From Scatomonas sp963661545 (lineage in GTDB: Bacteria > Bacillota > Clostridia > Lachnospirales > Lachnospiraceae): DNA of 24,495 bases. The notes under the pieces were generated by a model that was given only the letters and a program-made list of their open reading frames with translations, was not told where the DNA came from and ran no database searches. Numbering within the stretch: the first letter of the stretch is position 1; each line of letters opens with the position of its first letter. Both the position numbers and the translations under genes were made by a program. This document shows positions 6,912 through 15,257 of this stretch, one piece after another. The DNA lies in NCBI GenBank assembly GCA_963661545.1, contig CAVLCU010000020.1:1-24495 (forward strand), read 5' to 3'.

Positions 6912-8199
6912 ACATCTTCTCCCTGTAAGTCGTCACAAGCCTGGTGAGCTCCCCTATAAAGGCCAGGGAGCCAAAGGCCAGGATTACGTCCTCTTGCCCT
7001 GCGGCTGCATAGGCTTGGTCTACCGCCTCCTCCAGGCTGGCACAGGCCTGGGTCTGGGGATTCACCTGGGCAATGGCTTTGGCCAGCTCCCCAGCCGGAA
7101 GGGCCCTGGTGCTGCCCGGTGTCGCAATGGCAAAGATCCGATCCGCCAGGGGTGCCGTAATTCTTATGATCTCCCGGTAATCCTTGTCAGCAAAGACCCC
7201 ATTGATAAAGATCTTCCGCTGATCCGGGAAATAGGTCTCTATGGATTCTCTCAGCCTGAGCGCTGCTGCCGGATTATGAGCTCCGTCTACAAAAAAATAG
7301 GGATGTTGACCGATACAGGTGAACCTTCCCTTCCATACTGTCTGCTCCAGGCCCTCCCGAATCTCCTGATCCGTCAGGGAAAGGCCCTTCCCCTGCAAGG
7401 TCTTTAAAGCTTCATAGGCCGTGATGGCATTCTCCACCTGACAGCTTCCCGCAAGATGAATGGACAGGGGAAGGCCCCGATAGAGAAAGCGCTGACCCTC
7501 CAGCTTATTCTCCTGACAAATGACCTGATCCACATCTGCCACGGTCAGACTGGTCTCCTGGCGGCCGCATTCCTCCTCCAGAACCTTCCAGACCTCCAAG
7601 GGCTGACGACAGGTCACCACCGGGCACCCCTTTTTTATGATTCCTGCCTTAGCATAGGCAATCTCCTCCAGGCTATTGCCCAGAAATCCCATATGATCCA
7701 TGCTGATGGAGGCAAAGACTGCCAGTTTCGGATCCGGAATCACGTTGGTAGCATCCTCTCTTCCCCCCATGCCGCATTCCAGAACCACCCAGTCGCAGGC
7801 TTCCTGCTGAAAATAGAGAAAACTCAAAGCCGTTTCCAATTCAAAGGCTGAGGGGCGCAAGATCCCCCGATCTTGCAGCCGATCCACTGCCTCGGCTATC
7901 TGCTCCGCCAGTTTTCTGAAATTCTCCCTGTCTATGGGACAGCCATCGATCTGAAAGCGCTCCCGATAGGAATAGAGGGTGGGGGAGACATAGCGCCCCA
8001 CCTTGTAGCCCGCCAAGGTCAGACTTGTGGAAATATAAGCCAAAATACTTCCTTTTCCATTGGTTCCGGCGATATGGATACAGGACAGACCCCTTTCCGG
8101 GTGTCCCAACTCCTCCATAAGGGCCTCTATACGGGCAAGACCGGGAAGAATCTTCCCCGTCCCCTTCTCTATGTAATCTCTTGCCTGTCTGTAATTCAT
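6883..8199 (-). CDS. folC: Folylpolyglutamate synthase / dihydrofolate synthase
   Basis: A 438-residue Mur-ligase-like enzyme that adds glutamate to folates (and possibly dihydropteroate) with ATP. The start region MNYRQARDYIEKGTGKI is typical of FolC. The P-loop HIAGTNGKGS lies at residues 42-51. ECGMGGREDATNVI and DHMGFLG mark the central domain, and DGAHNPAAALRL marks the C-terminal domain. ATG at 8199 overlaps the stop of the upstream DUF815 gene as ATGA, a strong sign of coupling. A GGGGG tract precedes it as a weak ribosome site. The longer in-frame extension to 8271 has no homology and is rejected. The 3' end overlaps pheA by 29 bases. Whether the enzyme also has dihydrofolate synthase activity cannot be seen from the sequence. 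Confidence 0.95.
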   Translation of the reverse strand: MNYRQARDYIEKGTGKILPGLARIEALMEELGHPERGLSCIHIAGTNGKGSILAYISTSLTLAGYKVGRYVSPTLYSYRERFQIDGCPIDRENFRKLAEQIAEAVDRLQDRGILRPSAFELETALSFLYFQQEACDWVVLECGMGGREDATNVIPDPKLAVFASISMDHMGFLGNSLEEIAYAKAGIIKKGCPVVTCRQPLEVWKVLEEECGRQETSLTVADVDQVICQENKLEGQRFLYRGLPLSIHLAGSCQVENAITAYEALKTLQGKGLSLTDQEIREGLEQTVWKGRFTCIGQHPYFFVDGAHNPAAALRLRESIETYFPDQRKIFINGVFADKDYREIIRITAPLADRIFAIATPGSTRALPAGELAKAIAQVNPQTQACASLEEAVDQAYAAAGQEDVILAFGSLAFIGELTRLVTTYREKMCENDQIGPE

Positions 8200-9500
8200 A
8201 GAGCCCCCTGCAGATAGGTGATGAACTGCTGTGCCGTCCGTCCGGATATGCCCCCGTGACTCAGTTCCCACTTGTTGGCTTCTGCCTTCAGCTGCTCCTC
8301 CGCCATGGAAAGTCCGGCTTTTCTGGCCAATTCAAGCACAATATGGAAATACTCCTTCTGACTGGGCTTGGAATAATTGATGGTAACGCCGAAACGATTG
8401 ACCAGGGAAAGTTTCTCTTCTATGGTATCAGAACGGTGAATGCCTGCCTCATTTTCCACATCATCCCGATCTTTCCAGGTCTCCTTAATCAGGTGGCGGC
8501 GGTTAGAGGTGGCATAGATCAGCACATTCTCCGGCTTGGTCTCCACCCCACCCTCTATCACTGCCTTCAGGAACTTATATTCAATCTCGAATTCCTCAAA
8601 GGACAGGTCGTCCATATAGATGATAAATTTATAATTCCGATTCTTGATCTGGGCAATAACCTGGGACAGATCCTTGAATTGATGCTTATAGATCTCAATC
8701 ATTCGCAGCCCTTGGGGATAAAACTCATTGACAATGGCCTTGATACTGGTGGACTTGCCGGTGCCGGAATCTCCAAAGAGGAGGCAATTATTGGCTTTTT
8801 TCCCCTCCACAAAGGCTTTGGTATTGTCCACCAGCTTCTTTTTCTGGATTTCATATCCGATCAGATCCTCCAGCATGACCTTATCCATGTTATTGATAGC
8901 ATGAAAATGCAGGCCTCCCTCCTCGGAAGAGCTGATGCGGAAGGCCTTGTTGAGCCCGAACATGCCTACCCCATAATCCCGATAGAAGTCCGTAACGGCC
9001 CGGAAAAAGTCCTCCTCATCCTGAGCCTCCTCCAGACGCTGACTCAAAGCCTGCACCTTCTCACTGACATTCTTATTATACATCAGCTCAGGCTTGCCCA
9101 AGGAATGATAGTGGCAGAGGTGGGACAGGTAATCCATCCCCAGCTCCTCCTCCAGCCAGGTAAAATCATAGCGAAAGAGGGCTTGAAAGGCACGAAAATC
9201 ATTTTTGGCGAAATAATTCACACTGCCATCTCCGGCTCCTATCTTTTCACAGGTAAGGCTGAAGGGATTCTCATCCGTCATCAGCAAAAAGGTAAGATAA
9301 TTATGCCAAAGATTCCGGTCAAAGCCATAATCAGTAGCTACCACCAGAAGCCGCTTGATCTGACGCAGAACCCGGGTAGCCAATTCATCCCGGGACTGAG
9401 TATGATCCCTGGCCTTTTTGCAGATATCCCCCAGCTGCATCAGAATGGAGTCTGAGGGCATATCACCGTATATCAATAATTTTGAAAGAATATGATCCAT
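8196..9500 (-). CDS. DUF815-family AAA-like ATPase of unknown role
   Basis: A 434-residue protein with a poorly characterised N-terminal half (about residues 1-200) and a C-terminal P-loop ATPase of the DUF815 type. The Walker A motif is GDSGTGKST (243-251) and Walker B is KFIIYMDDLSFEE (291-303). The sensor-1-like strand is VLIYATSNRRHLI, and GISGRTAQQFITYL lies near the C-terminus. By family knowledge DUF815 proteins resemble DnaC/AAA+ ATPases, but I know of no established function. The start at 9500 has AAGGA close upstream. It sits 14 bases after pyrI and overlaps folC by 4 bases. The metabolic neighbourhood (pyrimidine, folate, phenylalanine) does not point to a partner, so its role here is unknown. 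Confidence 0.88.
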   Translation of the reverse strand: MDHILSKLLIYGDMPSDSILMQLGDICKKARDHTQSRDELATRVLRQIKRLLVVATDYGFDRNLWHNYLTFLLMTDENPFSLTCEKIGAGDGSVNYFAKNDFRAFQALFRYDFTWLEEELGMDYLSHLCHYHSLGKPELMYNKNVSEKVQALSQRLEEAQDEEDFFRAVTDFYRDYGVGMFGLNKAFRISSSEEGGLHFHAINNMDKVMLEDLIGYEIQKKKLVDNTKAFVEGKKANNCLLFGDSGTGKSTSIKAIVNEFYPQGLRMIEIYKHQFKDLSQVIAQIKNRNYKFIIYMDDLSFEEFEIEYKFLKAVIEGGVETKPENVLIYATSNRRHLIKETWKDRDDVENEAGIHRSDTIEEKLSLVNRFGVTINYSKPSQKEYFHIVLELARKAGLSMAEEQLKAEANKWELSHGGISGRTAQQFITYLQGAL

Positions 9501-9514
9501 GATTCCTTGGTCCT

Positions 9515-9952
9515 TTATTTATTCCTGCTGCCGTGATACTTCTCCTCGCAATAGCGGCAGCGGTAAATCTCTCTCTCCGGGTCGGTCAAAACAAAGACCT
9601 GATCCAGCTCCTGTTCGATAGAGGTGATGCAGCGGGGATTCTTGCAGCGAATGACGTTCACCACACGTTTGGGCAGCTTCAGGGGCTTTTTCTCCACAAT
9701 CTTCCCATCCGAAATCACATTGACAGTGATATTATGGTCGATAAAACCCAGGATATCCAGATCCAGCATATCCACCGGACATTCCACCTTGATGATATCC
9801 TTTTTCCCCATCTTGTTGCTGCGGGCATTCTTGATAATAGCCACACAGCAGTCCAGCTTGTCCAGCTTCAGATCCCGGTAAATGGTCATGGCCTTGCCGG
9901 CCTTGATATGATCCAATACAAAGCCCTCTTCAATCGCGCCTACATTTAACAT
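9515..9952 (-). CDS. pyrI: Aspartate carbamoyltransferase regulatory subunit
   Basis: A 145-residue regulatory chain that binds CTP or ATP and assembles with PyrB into the allosteric aspartate transcarbamoylase. The N-terminal nucleotide-binding domain reads GFVLDHIKAGKAM, then VAIIKNARSNKMGKKDIIKVE. The C-terminal zinc domain has four cysteines, C103, C108, C132 and C135 (CKNPRC and CRYC), matching the family spacing. ATG at 9952 follows GGAGGTGAAGCC and lies inside the end of pyrB (7-base overlap), so the two subunits should be made in coupled fashion. Its presence implies a PyrB-PyrI holoenzyme under nucleotide control, unlike the unregulated catalytic trimer of Bacillus. Confidence 0.97.
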   Translation of the reverse strand: MLNVGAIEEGFVLDHIKAGKAMTIYRDLKLDKLDCCVAIIKNARSNKMGKKDIIKVECPVDMLDLDILGFIDHNITVNVISDGKIVEKKPLKLPKRVVNVIRCKNPRCITSIEQELDQVFVLTDPEREIYRCRYCEEKYHGSRNK

Positions 9953-10907
9953 GGCTTCACCTCCAATAAGGTCAATATCAGAGCCATGCGGATGTAGACT
10001 CCATACTGTACCTGTCTAAAATATGCCGCTCTGGGATCACTGTCCACCTCCACGGAGATCTCATTGACTCTGGGCAGAGGATGGAGCACATACATATCCG
10101 GATTGGCCAGCTCCATCTTGGCCTTGTCCAGGATGTAGAAATCCTTCATACNNNNNNNNNNNNNNNNNNNNNNNNNNNNNNNNNNTTCATACGGACGTAA
10201 TCCTCCTCATTGAAGAAGCGCTCCCGCTGCACCCGGGTCATATAGAGTATATCCAGCTGGGGGATGGCATCCTCCAGACGGATGACCTCCTGGTATTCCA
10301 CATGATTGGCATCCAGGACATCCTCCCGGATATAGGAGGGCAGCCGCAGCTCCTCTGGTGATATCAGGATAAAGCGGACCTGGGGATAGCGAACCAGGGC
10401 GCTGATGAGGGAATGCACCGTGCGGCCGAACTTCAAATCCCCGCACAAACCTATGGTCAGCTGATCCAGATGACCCTTCAGGGAACGAATGGTAAGGAGA
10501 TCGGTTAAGGTTTGCGTGGGATGTTGATGACCGCCGTCACCGGCATTGATAACGGGAATAGAAGAAAGGGCGGAAGCCACCAGAGGGGCTCCCTCCTTGG
10601 GATGTCTCATGGCACAGATATCAGCGAAACAGCTGATGACTCGGATGGTATCGGAAACGCTTTCTCCTTTGGAGGCAGAAGAGGAATCCGCTGATGCAAA
10701 ACCAATGACAGAACCTCCCAGATTCAGCATGGCTGTCTCAAAGCTCAGGCGGGTTCTGGTGCTTGGTTCATAGAAGAGAGTTGCGATTTTCTTGCCCTCA
10801 CAGGCATGTGCGTATTTGTCCGGATGCTTCTCAATGTCCGAAGCCAGATCCATCATCTCCTCCAGCTCCTCTACGGAAAAATCCAGGGGACTCATGATAT
10901 GCCGCAT
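9946..10907 (-). CDS. pyrB: Aspartate carbamoyltransferase catalytic subunit, interrupted by an assembly gap
   Basis: The catalytic chain joins carbamoyl phosphate and aspartate in the first committed step of pyrimidine synthesis. The carbamoyl-phosphate loop STRTR is at residues 49-53 of the product, HPTQTLTDL is near 129, and HPLPRVNEIS lies in the C-terminal domain. The start is ATG 10907 (MRHIMSPLDFS) behind GGGAGG; an in-frame ATG at 10925 lacks a site. A run of 34 N (10152-10185) splits the frame. The seven bases on either side of the run are identical (TTCATAC at 10145-10151 and 10186-10192). Merging them restores one open frame, YVRMKDFYILD, of 306 residues, which is normal family length. 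So the gene is most likely intact and the N run false. Confidence 0.95.
10152..10185. other. Assembly gap (34 N), probably spurious
   Basis: The N run sits inside pyrB between two copies of TTCATAC. The real sequence probably has one copy and no gap, because collapsing the duplicate restores the PyrB reading frame and its conserved sequence. As deposited, the gap plus duplicate adds 41 bases and shifts the frame. Confidence 0.9.
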
Positions 10908-10960
10908 AGAATACCTCCCTAGCATGCTTTGTTTTCATTATTGGCATTGAACTGTTACAA

Positions 10961-10989
10961 ATCATATACCAAAACAGGGCAAAAAGCAA
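10961..10989 (-). promoter_or_regulatory. Sigma-A-type promoter for pyrB
   Basis: On the minus strand, TTGCTT (10984-10989) and TATGAT (10961-10966) are separated by exactly 17 bases. The -10 matches consensus at five of six positions and the -35 keeps TTG. Predicted transcription starts near 10955, giving a leader of about 48 bases before the pyrB ATG. It lies immediately after the dnaK-like gene, so the pyrB block can be expressed on its own. No attenuator or PyrR-like leader is apparent in so short a leader. Confidence 0.5.
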
Positions 10990-10998
10990 CTCTCTGTT

Positions 10999-12747
10999 TT
11001 AGGGCTCGGTGATCATAGACCGAAGCTTGTCCGTCTCCGCCTTCAGCGCCCTCATCTCATCCTCTGCCAGATTCTCCGGCTTTCTGATGCGAGACTTTTT
11101 CTGCAAAAGACCCATCTGCCTTTTGATCTCCTTCTTTTCCTCCCTGCTCAGAGCCTTCTTGTGAACTCCCAGATATTGTTCCGCTGCCAGCAGCTGAACC
11201 TGGGCTTCATTGACGGCATCCAGTCTCTCCTTCCTTCCCTGATCTTCTCCGGCATAGGCGGCTGCATCCCGGATTGCCTTTTCAATCTCTGCCTCAGAGA
11301 GATTAGAGCTGGCGGTGATGGTGATTTCCTTCTTCTTGCCCGTGCCCAGATCCTTGGCGGATACCTGAACGATACCATTGGCATCGATGTCAAAGGTCAC
11401 CTCAATCTGAGGAACTCCTGCCGGTGCCCGCTTGATCCCGCTGAGACGGAAATTACCCAGCAGGGTGTTATCTCTGGCAAATTGCCTTTCTCCCTGCAAA
11501 ACCTTGATTTCTACCGAAGTCTGGAAATTAGCTGCGGTGGAAAATACCTGGCTGTGGCGGGCTGGTATGGTAGTATTTCGGTCAATGATCTTCGTAGCCA
11601 CACCGCCCACGGTCTCTATGGACAGAGACAGGGGGGTAACATCCATCAGGATGATCTCCGCCGCATTGCCGGTGGTGATCTCTCCTCCCAGCTTTCCCCC
11701 CTGCAAGGCTGCTCCCAAAGCCACGCATTCATCCGGATTCAGATTGTGGGAGGGCTCCTTGCCCGTCATCTTCCGCACCTTATCCTGTATAGCAGGCATA
11801 CGGGTAGAACCGCCCACCAGAAGAACCATGCCCAGATCCGCCATGGTAAGTCCGGCATCTGCCAAAGCCTTTTTCACCGGTTCCTCCGTTCTGGCTACCA
11901 GATCTGCTGTCAGCTCATCAAACTTACTCCTGGTCAGCTCTGTTTCCAGATGCACCGGCTGTCCCTTGACCGTGGTAATAAAAGGAAGATGAATGGTCGT
12001 CACCGTTTGGACAGATAGAGCCTTCTTAGCCTCCTCCGCTGCTTCTCGAATCCGCTGCATGGCTGCCATATCCCTGGAAAGGTTGATCTTGTCGCTTCTC
12101 TGATATTCCTCCACCAGGTAATCCGCAATCCTTGCGTCAAAGTCATCTCCCCCCAGGTGATTATCTCCTGCCGTAGCCAATACCTCTATGAGATTATCCC
12201 CAATCTCAATCAGGGATACATCAAAGGTCCCTCCCCCCAGGTCATAGACCATGATTTTTTGAGCCTGTCCGTGGTCCAGACCATAGGCCAGGGCCGCCGC
12301 AGTGGGTTCATTGATAATCCGCAGAACTTGCAATCCGGCAATGCGGCCGGCATCCTTGGTGGCCTGACGCTGCGCATCGTTGAAATAGGCCGGTACCGTG
12401 ATCACTGCCTGACTGACGCTTTCCCCCAGGTAGTTCTCTGCGTCCTTCTTCAGCTTAGACAGAATCATGGCAGAAATCTCCTGGGGGGAATAGGTTTTGC
12501 CATCGATCTTGACCCGATAATTCGTGCCCATCCTGCGTTTGACAGAGGAAATGGTTCGGCTGACATTGGCCGCTGCCTGCCGGCTTGCCACATCCCCCAC
12601 CAATCTCTCCCCGTCCTTGGAAAAGGCCACCACTGAGGGGGTAGTCCTCGAGCCTTCCCCATTGGCAATCACGGTAGGTTCTCCCCCTTCCATGACTGCC
12701 ACACAGCTATTGGTGGTTCCCAGATCAATTCCTATCACCTTGCTCAT
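10999..12747 (-). CDS. dnaK: DnaK/Hsp70 chaperone paralogue with shortened, basic C-terminus
   Basis: A 582-residue Hsp70. The nucleotide-binding domain (residues 1-365) is canonical, with IDLGTTNSCVAVMEGG, INEPTAAALAYGLD (145-158), YDLGGGTFD and VGGSTRMPAIQ. The interdomain linker reads ILMDVTPLSLSIET. The beta substrate-binding domain covers about 378-480 (NTTIPARHSQVF, then VLQGER). The helical lid is unusual: about 100 residues, rich in Lys/Arg (KKALSREEKKEIKRQ, LLQKKSRIRKPENL), ending in MITEP. The Gly-rich or acidic disordered tail of the main bacterial DnaK (about 610-640 residues in total) is missing. The start at ATG 12747 follows GGAGG; a longer Lys-rich extension to 12831 is rejected. 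No hrcA, grpE or dnaJ lies nearby, so it is probably a second, specialised copy. It follows mtnA by 80 bases. Confidence 0.9.
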   Translation of the reverse strand: MSKVIGIDLGTTNSCVAVMEGGEPTVIANGEGSRTTPSVVAFSKDGERLVGDVASRQAAANVSRTISSVKRRMGTNYRVKIDGKTYSPQEISAMILSKLKKDAENYLGESVSQAVITVPAYFNDAQRQATKDAGRIAGLQVLRIINEPTAAALAYGLDHGQAQKIMVYDLGGGTFDVSLIEIGDNLIEVLATAGDNHLGGDDFDARIADYLVEEYQRSDKINLSRDMAAMQRIREAAEEAKKALSVQTVTTIHLPFITTVKGQPVHLETELTRSKFDELTADLVARTEEPVKKALADAGLTMADLGMVLLVGGSTRMPAIQDKVRKMTGKEPSHNLNPDECVALGAALQGGKLGGEITTGNAAEIILMDVTPLSLSIETVGGVATKIIDRNTTIPARHSQVFSTAANFQTSVEIKVLQGERQFARDNTLLGNFRLSGIKRAPAGVPQIEVTFDIDANGIVQVSAKDLGTGKKKEITITASSNLSEAEIEKAIRDAAAYAGEDQGRKERLDAVNEAQVQLLAAEQYLGVHKKALSREEKKEIKRQMGLLQKKSRIRKPENLAEDEMRALKAETDKLRSMITEP

Positions 12748-12827
12748 ACCTGCTGCCTCCGCTTTCCGCTTAGTCTTTTTTCCTCCTATCTTCCCCACTC
12801 CTGCACCTTCCGGTGCCTTGGTCTTTC

Positions 12828-13892
12828 TCAAATTTCGGCCTGTTTTTGGGCGAAGATCTTCTGAAAGGCTTCCCGATAGGGAGGCCTGGCCACCCCGTAT
12901 TCCGTTACGATTCCCGTAATCAGATCATGATCTGTTACATCAAAGGCCGGATTAAAGACCTTAACCCCCTCCGGAGCCATAGGGCGGGCATACCACATCT
13001 CCGTCACCTCAGAGCTTTTGCGCTGTTCGATATGGATCTGGTCACCTGAGGCCGTATCCATGTCTATGGTGGAGGTAGGGGCACAGACATAAAAGGGAAT
13101 CTGATATCGCCTGGCCGCCAGAGCTGCCATGGAGGTGCCGATCTTGTTGGCTGTATCCCCATTGGCTGCCACCCTGTCGCAGCCCACGAATACCGCCTGG
13201 ATCCAGCCTTGACGCATGGCTGCCGCGGACATATTATCGCACAGAAGGGTGACATCCAGGCCCGATTCCATCAGTTCATAGGCCGTCAGCCTTGCACCCT
13301 GCAGCAGCGGTCGGGTCTCATCTGCAAAAATCTTAAAATGGTAGCCCCTTTCCTGCCCCAGGTACATGGGAGCTGTGGCAGTGCCATATTTTACCGCTGC
13401 CAGCTTTCCCGCATTACAATGCGTCAAAAGACCATCTCCCGGCTTCACCAGGCTTAAGCCATGTTCGCCGATCGCCTTGCATACCCGGATGTCCTCTTCC
13501 CGGATGCGCAAGGCCTCCCGGTGAAGAGCCTCTACAATCTCCGGAAGGGGCCGATCCCTGTGAGCCAGAACCACCCTCTCCTGGCGTTTCAAGGCCCAGG
13601 ACAGATTCACTGCCGTCGGGCGGGAGGAATCCAGATAAGCCTTAGCCTCCTGAAACTGCCGGTAGAAGTCCTCGAAGCCCTCTGCCTGGATCTCCCTGGC
13701 TGCCAGGTAGATGCCAATGCCTGCGGCTACCCCTATAGCCGGGGCTCCCCGCACCTGCAGGAGATAAATCGCATTCCAGATCTCCTTTTGGCTGGTAAGA
13801 TAGAGGATCTCGGTCCGGCAGGGAAGCTGCGTCTGGTCAATGATAGCCAGGGCATGGCGCTTCTCATCCAAAGCTACCGTATCATAATCCAT
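12828..13892 (-). CDS. mtnA: S-methyl-5-thioribose-1-phosphate isomerase
   Basis: Isomerises methylthioribose-1-phosphate to methylthioribulose-1-phosphate in methionine salvage, and may act on 5-deoxyribose-1-phosphate as well. Visible motifs, counted from MDYDTVALDE, are VRGAPAIGVAAG (47-58), THCNAGKLA with the catalytic cysteine C158, and GCDRVAANGDTANKIGT with the catalytic aspartate D238. This spacing and the 354-residue length match known MtnA, which is why I choose ATG 13892. The alternative ATG at 13934 has the better ribosome site (GGGAGG eight bases upstream) but would add 14 charged residues not expected in the family; either may be used. The gene lies 63-105 bases after mtnK, depending on the start. 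Later pathway enzymes (MtnB, aldolase, MtnW/X/D) are absent from the window. Confidence 0.95.
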   Translation of the reverse strand: MDYDTVALDEKRHALAIIDQTQLPCRTEILYLTSQKEIWNAIYLLQVRGAPAIGVAAGIGIYLAAREIQAEGFEDFYRQFQEAKAYLDSSRPTAVNLSWALKRQERVVLAHRDRPLPEIVEALHREALRIREEDIRVCKAIGEHGLSLVKPGDGLLTHCNAGKLAAVKYGTATAPMYLGQERGYHFKIFADETRPLLQGARLTAYELMESGLDVTLLCDNMSAAAMRQGWIQAVFVGCDRVAANGDTANKIGTSMAALAARRYQIPFYVCAPTSTIDMDTASGDQIHIEQRKSSEVTEMWYARPMAPEGVKVFNPAFDVTDHDLITGIVTEYGVARPPYREAFQKIFAQKQAEI

Positions 13893-13997
13893 GATTGTCT
13901 TTCTTGTGCCCTCTTGCCTGCCTTCCTCTTCCATTCCTCTTGCCTCCCTTTGTCCTTCCTCTATCCGGCTCATTGGTCTTAGCTTTTCTGACCGTCC

Positions 13998-15242
13998 TTA
14001 CACTCCCACTGCCGCCCCACTGTGGGCTTCCACAGCTCGTTGAATTGCTGCCACATAATCCGCCCCGCAGATAAAGCTGTCCCGATGCAGGATGCAATCC
14101 TTGGCGAAGGTAACAACAATCCGCTCCGCCCTGGCCCGCTTTTCTTCCTGGGCAATACTGGTAATATCCTTGACATTTGCCATGCCATTGATTCGGCGAA
14201 TGCCTTCTGTTCCTGCAGCTCCGGCGGTATCTGACAGGATTCCCGCCAGATACCAGGCCTTAAATCCTGCCGTTTTGGCCATCCGCTCTGTCACATATTG
14301 GTCAAAAATTGTATCGTATTTCTGGACGAAAAGATCTACTGTATCGGCAATGGCATCCAGACACCAGCTGCAGAAATCCTCCCTCTTGTCCGGATCCCCA
14401 ATCTGAGCATCCCCATTGCACCAGGCAAATAAAAGATTGGCAATGACATTGCCGATATCGTATCCCATAGGTCCAAAAAAGGCGAACTCCGGATCAAAAA
14501 CATAGGTGTGTTCCTGATTAATGAAGACCGAACCCGTATGAAGGTCTCCGTGGATCAAGGCCTGGGCATGGTTCATGAATTCAAACTTCAGCTTTGCTGC
14601 CTCCAGCCGCAAAGTCTCATCTTCGTAGAGCTCCTGCCGGATAAAATCCTCATTGGGAGGAAACACATGATTTCTCTGGAAGCAGTCCGTATAGGGCTCC
14701 ATATAGACCAAATCCTCTGTGATCCCGCAAAGATCCGGATTAATAAACTCCTTCACCAGCTCCTTTTTCTCCTTGTGATCCATCACCAGATCTGAGGTGC
14801 GCAGAAGGCAGTTGGCCATAAAGGTGGTAATATGGTCCGCAAAGAGGGGATAGGTCTCATGACGCAGCAGTCCCTCCCTCATCATGGTATGTCCGGTCAT
14901 ATCCTCCATGATCATGGCACACATGACCTCATCATACAGATAAATCTCCGGTACCAGGCCCGGAGCATATTGGTTCTGTATCTTTAGGATTCTGGCTTCA
15001 ATCCTCCCCCGATCTGTGGAAACACCCAGATCCGGTTCAATGCGGGTCTTGAGTCCCGCCTGCTTGACAATCACCGACTTGCCCGTGTCCTCATCCGTCA
15101 CCCGAAAGACATAGTTGATATTGCCGTCGCCGATCTCCCGGCCCGTCAGATTGTGCCCCTCCGGAAAATAGCAAAGCTTTGCCTGTACATAAGCCGGTGC
15201 CTGTTCCGGATTCATCAGAAAATAGGATTGATATTCATCCAT
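13998..15242 (-). CDS. mtnK: S-methyl-5-thioribose kinase
   Basis: Phosphorylates methylthioribose at the C1 hydroxyl, the step before MtnA. The 414-residue protein has an APH/choline-kinase-like fold. The glycine loop is GDGNINYVF (38-46), the substrate/ATP lysine region is VIVKQAG (57-63), the catalytic loop is HGDLHTGS (231-238), and the metal-binding segment is VFDPEFAFFGPMGYDIGN (248-265). These are the diagnostic MtnK motifs. The start at 15242 follows GGGAGG eight bases upstream. It lies 15 bases after a DUF308 membrane protein gene and is followed by mtnA, so the pair is probably co-expressed. Some MtnK enzymes also act on 5-deoxyribose from 5'-deoxyadenosine waste; the sequence does not decide this. 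No SAM-type riboswitch is visible upstream. Confidence 0.95.
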   Translation of the reverse strand: MDEYQSYFLMNPEQAPAYVQAKLCYFPEGHNLTGREIGDGNINYVFRVTDEDTGKSVIVKQAGLKTRIEPDLGVSTDRGRIEARILKIQNQYAPGLVPEIYLYDEVMCAMIMEDMTGHTMMREGLLRHETYPLFADHITTFMANCLLRTSDLVMDHKEKKELVKEFINPDLCGITEDLVYMEPYTDCFQRNHVFPPNEDFIRQELYEDETLRLEAAKLKFEFMNHAQALIHGDLHTGSVFINQEHTYVFDPEFAFFGPMGYDIGNVIANLLFAWCNGDAQIGDPDKREDFCSWCLDAIADTVDLFVQKYDTIFDQYVTERMAKTAGFKAWYLAGILSDTAGAAGTEGIRRINGMANVKDITSIAQEEKRARAERIVVTFAKDCILHRDSFICGADYVAAIQRAVEAHSGAAVGV

Positions 15243-15257
15243 AGTTCTTTCCTCCCT

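Noticed and set aside
9946..10907. pyrB as a pseudogene or as two separate genes
   Set aside because: The break coincides exactly with the N run and a duplicated seven-base flank. Merging the flanks gives one normal-length frame, so an assembly artefact is the simpler explanation.
10971..11000. AAAACAG/CTGTTTT dyad after the dnaK-like gene as a terminator
   Set aside because: The stem is only seven A/T-rich pairs with a 16-base loop and no U-run beyond TTTT. It overlaps the better-supported pyrB -35 element, so I do not call a terminator.
12803..12816. GCACC-GGAA-GGTGC mini-hairpin between mtnA and the dnaK-like gene
   Set aside because: The five-base stem with a four-base loop has no T-run and no matching partner. 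It is probably incidental.
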